Made by a program: the position numbers and the translations under genes. This document shows positions 1 to 5,178 of a DNA stretch of 6,682 nt, piece after piece; position 1 is the first letter of the stretch; each line of letters starts with the position of its first letter. The stretch lies in the NCBI GenBank assembly GCA_002482845.1, contig DLGT01000084.1, positions 1-6,682 on the forward strand, read 5' to 3'. This stretch comes from Saprospiraceae bacterium UBA7687. Lineage in GTDB: Bacteria; Bacteroidota; Bacteroidia; Chitinophagales; Saprospiraceae. Under the pieces are notes generated by a model that had not been told where the DNA came from, searched no databases, and saw nothing but the letters and a program-made list of their open reading frames with translations.

Positions 1-492
1 AATAGCTATATTAATCCTTGCGGTATCTGCCAAACAGCCATTTTCAGCAATAATATAACGAACTTCGTAATTACCTGCTAATAAGGCGGTTACATCTACA
101 GACGACGGATTACTTAAATTTATACCAGAAGAAGAAGTCTCCCAAAAACCACCATTATCATGATTTCCAAGGGCTTGCACTAAGTTTAAATTTTGCACAG
201 AACCTTCACATATCGTAAGTGTATTATCCGAACCAGCATTGTTGCTCTCTCTCATTTCAACTATTAAAATAGCTGTATCTTTACCGCAAAGTATATCTTC
301 TACGATATAAGTCAAACTTGTAAATCCAACAGGTAAGTCTGTTATCTGAAATGTTGTGACATTAAAAATAGTATCATTTCCATTTTTCCAAATTCCACCC
401 AACTGTGCATCCATTTCTATAAAATCTGATAGATTGACAACAGTTATTGCTGATTTACAATATTCTACTGTTGTATCTCTTCCAGCATTAAC
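1..492 (-). repeat. Tandem pair of about 83-residue modules at the visible C-terminal end of the giant secreted protein
   Basis: Residues 1089-1171 begin VNAGRDTTVEYC and residues 1172 onward begin NNAGSDNTLTIC, giving an 83-residue period (A1091 and A1174). Both copies continue with a NL strand, an acidic or polar stretch, a GG-x-W motif (GGIW, GGFW), then a Y-x-V/I strand (LTYIVED, YEVRYIIAE), a cysteine and a DTA-containing last strand (CGKDTAILIV, CLADTARINI). This AG-D...C...GG-W layout is frequent in repetitive Bacteroidota surface proteins. The second copy ends close to base 1, so more copies may lie beyond the window. Confidence 0.7.
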
Positions 493-3400
493 TAAGTTAA
501 TATCTACAAGATACAGCGCTGTATCCCTACATCCAAAACCATCTGTAACTGTGACAGAAAATGTACTCGGTATTAAAATATTCGTAAATGTTGTTGTGTC
601 ATTTATACTTCCTCCATTTGACCATTGATAACCTACTCCGCCTGTTGCAATTAGAGTGACATCACTACCAACACACACTTCATCATCACCCGTTACAATT
701 GCAGATGGATTATTTCTCACCGTAAGCGGGAATGACACAATCTGAGGGAAACAAGGGCCTGCTCCATCGGGATCATTGCTTGTAAAAGTAATGCTAATAA
801 CATTATTTACGTCTGATGCAGAAGGTATATAGCTTATATTAAATGGTGACATGTTTGATGTTGATAAAGATAAATTACCTGTACCATTGGTCGTAATAGT
901 CACTTGGGTTGAAGCGCCTCCAAATAGTACATTATTTAACAGAAAAGTATCTCCTTCACAAACGCTACCAGTCATTATCGGTAAATTAATGGTGGCTGGA
1001 GTTGCACAATCACAATTGACAGAAAATGAAATGCTGTTTTCACAACCCGTTATGTTATTTGTCACTAACATATTATGGGCTCCATTCCCAATATTTGAAA
1101 ACATATTAGATGTCTGGGGCATTAATGCATCCAATTGGTAGATATACTCTGAGCCAGCAGGATTTAAAACAATAAAACTTCCGATGGCACCATTACAGGT
1201 AATATTACTAATAATTGGCAAAGGTGGAATAGGGTTTATATTTACTACTAATGTCACTGAATTACTTATACAATTCATATCTGCATCTGGATCTATTACA
1301 AATAAAATGATAGAATCAGTTACTACACTTCCAGGTAACAATGTCATTCCAGTCCCGTTAGCATTGGTATTGTAATAGGCATTTACGCCTACACCTGAAC
1401 CAGTGATCGGAGGCAGTACAGCGTTACCACAATTCTCTATAAGTGGTATAGGATCAAATGTAATCAAAGGATTGATCGTGATGACCAATGTCTCTTCATC
1501 TTCGCATCCAGCATTTTCATCAAAAATATAGAGTGTTATAGAAGCGCTGATGACATCTCCAGCATTATAAGGTGTACCTGTCCCATTAGGGCCTGTATAA
1601 TACATTTCACCACCAGAAAGAAAACTTCCAGTTATAACTGGTAATGCAATTGGTAAGCAAGAAGGAAGAATACTTATAGGATCAATAACAGGTGCATTTA
1701 TCAGGTTAATGGTTACAAGATCACCATAAACAGTGTTGTTAGGACAACCAGATAAATTTTGTATCGAAACTAATTGAAAGGTTGTGTTAGTGTTAACTGG
1801 AACAGATAAAGGAATACCATTACTAACATTGCCATTATATTCAATCATGGTGTTCATATCTCTTACGACTACAAAATAAGTGTCGCCGTCGTTAAAATTG
1901 AAAGCTAAATCTGCAAATCCAGATTGAACACAAATGTCGCAAGTATTTAAACCAGAATTAGCGCATAGCATACTAAGAAATGGCACTACACCATTGTCAA
2001 CAATTAAAGTCACCGCAATTAATGGAGAATCACAGTTACCGTTGCTTACTCCAACGTAAATAGTACCTCCACTTGAAACATAGGCAGCTGGATTTAAGAT
2101 AGGCAATGTCCCAGCCATATCTTCATACCAAGTCACAATCAAAGATCCATTTCCACCATTAACAGTATTATTATAAAATGTTAAATCAAAAGTCCCATCA
2201 CCAAAAGCATCTGCACAAGCAGTTAATATGCCAGGACTGATGGCTAAAGGGCTACTGTTTAAAGTTAGGTTAAAGCTACCTGATGCCATGCCTGGACAAC
2301 CCGAGATATTACTTATATTGGTAAGTGTCAAAGAAGTGGAACCAGTTATGGTGGTAGGAATATTTAAAGTAAGTGTCCCCAAATCAAACGTCGGAAAAGC
2401 ACCAGAACCAGTATAGCACACAGTAAAATTTGATGCAGCAGTTATGCCAGGTATAGGAGGAATTGGAAAACCAGCGACATTTAGCGTAACGCTGTAAGGT
2501 GGTGCACCACCTGTGAATGAAAATGAAAAATTAGCACATTCTCCTGGACAAAGACTTGCATTTCCAGATAATGTACCCTCAGGTGCTTCTATCGCAGTAA
2601 CAGTTATTACTTGGTCATCTGGACAGATACCAGTTGTAGTGTATCTGACACTATAAGTTGTTCCTCCTACTGCATTTGTAATCACACCATTTGTAGGATT
2701 TATAGAAGCCCCATCACCTGGTAATGGGTCAAAACTAAAGGTACCCCCTGATGTAATGATCCCATAAGCAGTTCCAGAATTTGGTGCACAAAAGTTATCC
2801 ATACTAAATGAACCATTCTCTTGGGCATTGACCACAACAGTCATCATAGCTTCTAAAGCACATGGAAAGAGTGTAAGGTTTGGGCTAAACGTGTAAGTAG
2901 TGGTCATATTATTATTTTCTGCAGGCGACCATGTTCCGGAGATTCCATTTAAAGATGTCGTAGGTAATACAAAAACATCACCTTGACAAATAGGCCCAAT
3001 TTGCGTAAAAACAGGCGTTTCAGGCGCTGCTATTGGTGTACCTGCACACGGTACACATACACTGCCATCACAAGTCAGTAAAGTAGTTAAATCATTAGTA
3101 GTACATGGATCATTATCATTACACGGTAGCACCATGGAGCCAGCTAGACACCCAGTTCCTGAACAACTAATATCGTCTGTAAATACAGTGACTTCGATGG
3201 TATATTCATAATTAACAAACCCTGCATTTATTGCATTTTGCCACATAGGATTACAACCTGGCGTAAAGACAGGAACTACATCAACACTAAAATTACCTCC
3301 AAAATCAGCTTGTAAACCTGTGCCGTTTAGGGGACAGCCATAGCTGTATGCGTATGATCCTACAATACCACTAGGATTATAATTTGGTTCACCTATTAAA

Positions 3401-3756
3401 TTTGCTATCGGGCATGAAGCACCACCTGAATAGGGAGTACAACCATAATAGATATTAAAATAAACTTGGCCAGGAATACAGCCTGGAGGGCTATTAGGGA
3501 TATAACTTGTAATATTTATCTCTACTTGTATGTTGGTAATTTTTTCGCAACTTCCATTCATGGGAGGTAAGGTGAAATCGTGGGCGTAGCCTTGGCTATG
3601 GGAAGCTGTATTACCCATATTCCAATTTTTACGATCTATGCCTATGACAGCATCTGTTTGGTCTTGTGTTAATGTAACTTGTCCTTTTGAAAGAAAAGGA
3701 ATAATCAATAAAATACAAACAGAAAAGTACTTCATTAAATAATGTGGCTGTCTCAT
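1..3756 (-). CDS. Giant secreted multidomain Ig-like/PKD-type protein, probable T9SS substrate (5' part, C-terminus off window)
   Basis: An uninterrupted minus-strand frame of 1252 codons starts at 3756 and is still open at base 1. A second in-frame ATG at 3735 (MKYFSVCILLI...) gives a more typical signal peptide; either start gives a lysine followed by a hydrophobic core, with likely cleavage near SKG/QV at residues 25/26. Residues about 30-195 are a beta-rich region I do not recognise. Residues 198-237 hold seven cysteines around a DPCTTND motif. Residues 245-310 are an Ig-like module of a type common in Bacteroidota (PICQGD, GTWSP, TTTYTF, closing VVVN). Residues 311-390 are a second module with SINPTNGVIT and TYSVRYTTTG. 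Further PKD/SprB-like modules follow, with a tandem pair at about 697-842, a YQWSNG module near 1043, and a second tandem pair at 1089-1252. Such proteins are usually surface or secreted adhesins ending in a T9SS type A or B sorting domain; that part is unseen, so T9SS export is inference. No enzymatic motif is visible. The adjacent genes are on the opposite strand. Confidence 0.93.
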   Translation of the reverse strand, partial: MRQPHYLMKYFSVCILLIIPFLSKGQVTLTQDQTDAVIGIDRKNWNMGNTASHSQGYAHDFTLPPMNGSCEKITNIQVEINITSYIPNSPPGCIPGQVYFNIYYGCTPYSGGASCPIANLIGEPNYNPSGIVGSYAYSYGCPLNGTGLQADFGGNFSVDVVPVFTPGCNPMWQNAINAGFVNYEYTIEVTVFTDDISCSGTGCLAGSMVLPCNDNDPCTTNDLTTLLTCDGSVCVPCAGTPIAAPETPVFTQIGPICQGDVFVLPTTSLNGISGTWSPAENNNMTTTYTFSPNLTLFPCALEAMMTVVVNAQENGSFSMDNFCAPNSGTAYGIITSGGTFSFDPLPGDGASINPTNGVITNAVGGTTYSVRYTTTGICPDDQVITVTAIEAPEGTLSGNASLCPGECANFSFSFTGGAPPYSVTLNVAGFPIPPIPGITAASNFTVCYTGSGAFPTFDLGTLTLNIPTTITGSTSLTLTNISNISGCPGMASGSFNLTLNSSPLAISPGILTACADAFGDGTFDLTFYNNTVNGGNGSLIVTWYEDMAGTLPILNPAAYVSSGGTIYVGVSNGNCDSPLIAVTLIVDNGVVPFLSMLCANSGLNTCDICVQSGFADLAFNFNDGDTYFVVVRDMNTMIEYNGNVSNGIPLSVPVNTNTTFQLVSIQNLSGCPNNTVYGDLVTINLINAPVIDPISILPSCLPIALPVITGSFLSGGEMYYTGPNGTGTPYNAGDVISASITLYIFDENAGCEDEETLVITINPLITFDPIPLIENCGNAVLPPITGSGVGVNAYYNTNANGTGMTLLPGSVVTDSIILFVIDPDADMNCISNSVTLVVNINPIPPLPIISNITCNGAIGSFIVLNPAGSEYIYQLDALMPQTSNMFSNIGNGAHNMLVTNNITGCENSISFSVNCDCATPATINLPIMTGSVCEGDTFLLNNVLFGGASTQVTITTNGTGNLSLSTSNMSPFNISYIPSASDVNNVISITFTSNDPDGAGPCFPQIVSFPLTVRNNPSAIVTGDDEVCVGSDVTLIATGGVGYQWSNGGSINDTTTFTNILIPSTFSVTVTDGFGCRDTALYLVDINLVNAGRDTTVEYCKSAITVVNLSDFIEMDAQLGGIWKNGNDTIFNVTTFQITDLPVGFTSLTYIVEDILCGKDTAILIVEMRESNNAGSDNTLTICEGSVQNLNLVQALGNHDNGGFWETSSSGINLSNPSSVDVTALLAGNYEVRYIIAENGCLADTARINIAI
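1231..1668 (-). repeat. Tandem pair of about 75-residue Ig-like modules inside the giant secreted protein
   Basis: Residues about 697-771 and 772-842 align as two diverged copies. Shared landmarks are ALPVITGS / VLPPITGS, a YY pair (Y719 and Y794, 75 residues apart), NGTGTPYNAGDVI / NGTGMTLLPGSVV, a SITLYIFD / SIILFVID strand, one late cysteine (C751, C829), and the closing strands LVITINP / LVVNINP. There is a one-residue indel between ITGS and YY. The copies are clearly related as protein but have diverged at the DNA level, so they look like an old duplication within a known Bacteroidota Ig-like family rather than a recent expansion. Confidence 0.75.
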
Positions 3757-3856
3757 GTAAAATGTTTTGGCTTCTAATGTAAAAGGTTAATTAATACAAT
3801 ACCTTCAATTAGAATGCTAAGAAACATATCGAAAATAAAGCACTTTTTTAACTTCA

Positions 3857-3893
3857 CAAAGCTAAAACTACATCTAATAACTTGTTAACAAAA
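3857..3893 (-). promoter_or_regulatory. Candidate promoter of the secreted protein gene
   Basis: Read on the minus strand, TAGCTTTG (3857-3864) is an exact match to the Bacteroidota -7 consensus TAnnTTTG. A TTTTG at 3889-3893 could be the -33 element, but the 24-base gap is longer than the roughly 19-21 usually seen. Transcription would start near 3850, leaving a 5' leader of about 95 bases before the ATG at 3756. A palindrome TTGTTAACAA overlaps the possible -33 element and could be an operator, though in such AT-rich DNA it may be chance. Confidence 0.4.
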
Positions 3894-4096
3894 CAGTACA
3901 TCAACATTACATCATGAACGAATTTATCATACACAAGTCTAAAGAAATAGCATCAAGTTTATCAGTAAATGTGGCATTCACACAGTATTAATTCATTTCA
4001 TATTCATCATTCAATTTAAACAGTTAGCAAATAGGTGAATTAATCATTAAACAACGAAAATTACTTTTGATTAATATAAATTGTAATATTTCTTTT

Positions 4097-4104
4097 TAAC
4101 TTTG
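4097..4104 (+). promoter_or_regulatory. Candidate -7 promoter element of the SDR gene
   Basis: TAACTTTG matches the Bacteroidota sigma-A -7 consensus TAnnTTTG exactly and lies 27 bases before the SDR start codon, giving a short leader of about 20 bases. The nearest TTTTG upstream (4065-4069) is 27 bases away, too far for a good -33 element. The call therefore rests on the -7 box and its position. No Shine-Dalgarno sequence is visible; the bases before the ATG are A-rich, as is common in this phylum. Confidence 0.45.
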
Positions 4105-4131
4105 ATCTTTAATTAAACATAATACTACAAC

Positions 4132-4992
4132 ATGAAATACATATTTATTACGGGCGTTTCGTCAGGAATTGGTTTTGAAGCCATGCAAACATTCATATAC
4201 GCAGGATACCATGTCATTGGCACAGTAAGAAACGAAGAAGATCTAAACCGAATGTATGGTACTTTTGGAAATAGCTGCACAATACTACTTTTCGATGTAA
4301 GAGACAGCATAAAAATGGCATCTGAAATCCAGAGAATCAAACCAAAACTAGAGAAACATGGCTTAACTTGTCTCATAAATAATGCAGGCATGGCTGTTCC
4401 TGGGCCTTTGCAGTATCTCTCTGAAGAAGATTTTGAAATGGAACTAGATGTAAATGTCAAATCTGTCAGACGAATCACAAATGCCCTTCTCCCCTACTTA
4501 GGCACGGATAAAAATGCACCTTTCAAACCAGGAAAAATAATCAATATCAGCTCTGTCTCTGGTTTGTTCAACTCTCCATTTAATGGCGCATATTGTATTT
4601 CAAAACATGCGCTCGAAAGCATGACAGACGTGTATCGAAGAGAGTTAGCCATGTTCGGTATTCAAGTCATTGCTGTAGAACCTGGACCTATTAAAACTGA
4701 AATCTGGCGGAAGAACTTAGGTGCTTTGGATAAGTTTCTGGATACAGAATATGGCGAGACCTTAGCTTCTGCTAATAAAATGATAGAAAACTCAGAAAAG
4801 TCTGCTTTAGAAGTGGAAGTGATTTCAAGACTTCTCTTTAAAATATACAAAGACCCAAATCCAAAAACAAGATACTTAGTACATCGCAAAAAACTGATGT
4901 TCAGAATACTGTCATCTTGGTTACCTGATAAGTGGGCAGATCGATTAGTTGCAAAAGCCATTGCCAAAAAAGACAATTATCGCCCTGTTTAA
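4132..4992 (+). CDS. Classical short-chain dehydrogenase/reductase (SDR), NAD(P)-dependent
   Basis: The complete 286-residue protein is of ordinary length for a classical SDR with a C-terminal extension. The start is secure: the first beta strand (MKYIFIT) runs directly into the cofactor-binding glycine motif TGVSSGIG at residues 7-14. The other hallmarks are in order: R33 in GTVRN at the end of strand 2, which suggests NADP(H) preference; D55 in strand 3; NNAG at 83-86; structural N108; catalytic S141 in NISSVSG; YCISK with catalytic Y154 and K158; and the EPGPIKTE loop at 183-190 that closes over the cofactor. All catalytic residues are present, so it should be an active cytosolic oxidoreductase. 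The C-terminal part (about 225-286, with WLPDKWADRLV) resembles retinol or 17-beta-hydroxysteroid dehydrogenase-like SDRs, but the substrate cannot be read from sequence. It appears monocistronic, with its own -7 box upstream and a hairpin 70 bases after the stop codon. Confidence 0.95.
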   Translation: MKYIFITGVSSGIGFEAMQTFIYAGYHVIGTVRNEEDLNRMYGTFGNSCTILLFDVRDSIKMASEIQRIKPKLEKHGLTCLINNAGMAVPGPLQYLSEEDFEMELDVNVKSVRRITNALLPYLGTDKNAPFKPGKIINISSVSGLFNSPFNGAYCISKHALESMTDVYRRELAMFGIQVIAVEPGPIKTEIWRKNLGALDKFLDTEYGETLASANKMIENSEKSALEVEVISRLLFKIYKDPNPKTRYLVHRKKLMFRILSSWLPDKWADRLVAKAIAKKDNYRPV

Positions 4993-5062
4993 GACTGAAA
5001 TTGATACTTTATCTAAAGACAGTTATCGATACTTTACATCCTTATTTTGTGGCTAAAATAAA

Positions 5063-5113
5063 TAGTGTTTGCTTACAAGCTTCAAACACTAAAAATTCTT
5101 AGATTATTTTTTT
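5063..5113 (+). terminator. Hairpin, possible transcription terminator after the SDR gene
   Basis: TAGTGTTTG (5063-5071) and CAAACACTA (5083-5091) form a perfect 9-base-pair stem with an 11-base loop, 70 bases downstream of the SDR stop codon. An A-rich stretch follows, then seven Ts at 5107-5113, about 15 bases after the stem. The U-tract is therefore not directly adjacent as in a textbook intrinsic terminator, and the stem is AT-rich. It sits between the SDR gene and the next gene's promoter, where a terminator is expected. Confidence 0.45.
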
Positions 5114-5144
5114 CTAACATATAAAATTTTTCATCACTAATAAC

Positions 5145-5152
5145 TACCTTTG
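5145..5152 (+). promoter_or_regulatory. -7 promoter element of the GT-C/TPR membrane protein gene
   Basis: TACCTTTG, within ACTACCTTTGCG, is an exact match to TAnnTTTG in a very typical Bacteroidota context. It lies 26 bases before the ATG at 5179, implying a leader of about 20 bases. No TTG is seen at the expected -33 distance, only a T-rich stretch (5127-5131). It makes the downstream gene an independent transcription unit rather than an SDR co-transcript. Confidence 0.55.
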
Positions 5153-5178
5153 CGTGAATACAATACATATATAAATTT

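Larger units (their letters stand above)
3757..4131. other. Divergent AT-rich intergenic region
   Basis: This 375-base gap separates the divergent starts of the secreted protein gene and the SDR gene. It holds one candidate Bacteroidota-type promoter on each strand, listed separately. It also holds a 10-base palindrome TTGTTAACAA at 3882-3891, a run of ATTCA/TTCAT-like repeats at about 3991-4012, and a 9-base inverted repeat (ATTAATTCA at 3987-3995, TGAATTAAT at 4036-4044). I see no convincing gene, tRNA or structured RNA in it. Confidence 0.6.

Noticed and set aside
356..2416. Several plus-strand open frames of 60-100 codons (at 356-628, 851-1141, 1184-1375, 2228-2416)
   Set aside because: They lie antisense to the continuous 1252-codon secreted protein frame, show no domain-like composition, and have no promoter or ribosome binding site.
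1..3756. Possible frameshift or pseudogene in the long secreted protein
   Set aside because: I translated the minus strand from 3756 to 1 and found one continuous frame with coherent Ig-like modules throughout and no internal stop.
3914..3991. 25-codon plus-strand ORF (MNEFIIHKSK...) in the divergent intergenic region
   Set aside because: It is very short, has no ribosome binding site or promoter of its own, and shows no recognisable peptide features; chance is the simpler explanation.
4125..4976. Minus-strand open frames of 117 and 104 codons opposite the SDR gene
   Set aside because: The SDR frame has every hallmark motif of its family; the antisense frames show low-complexity Ser/Leu-rich translations typical of shadows.
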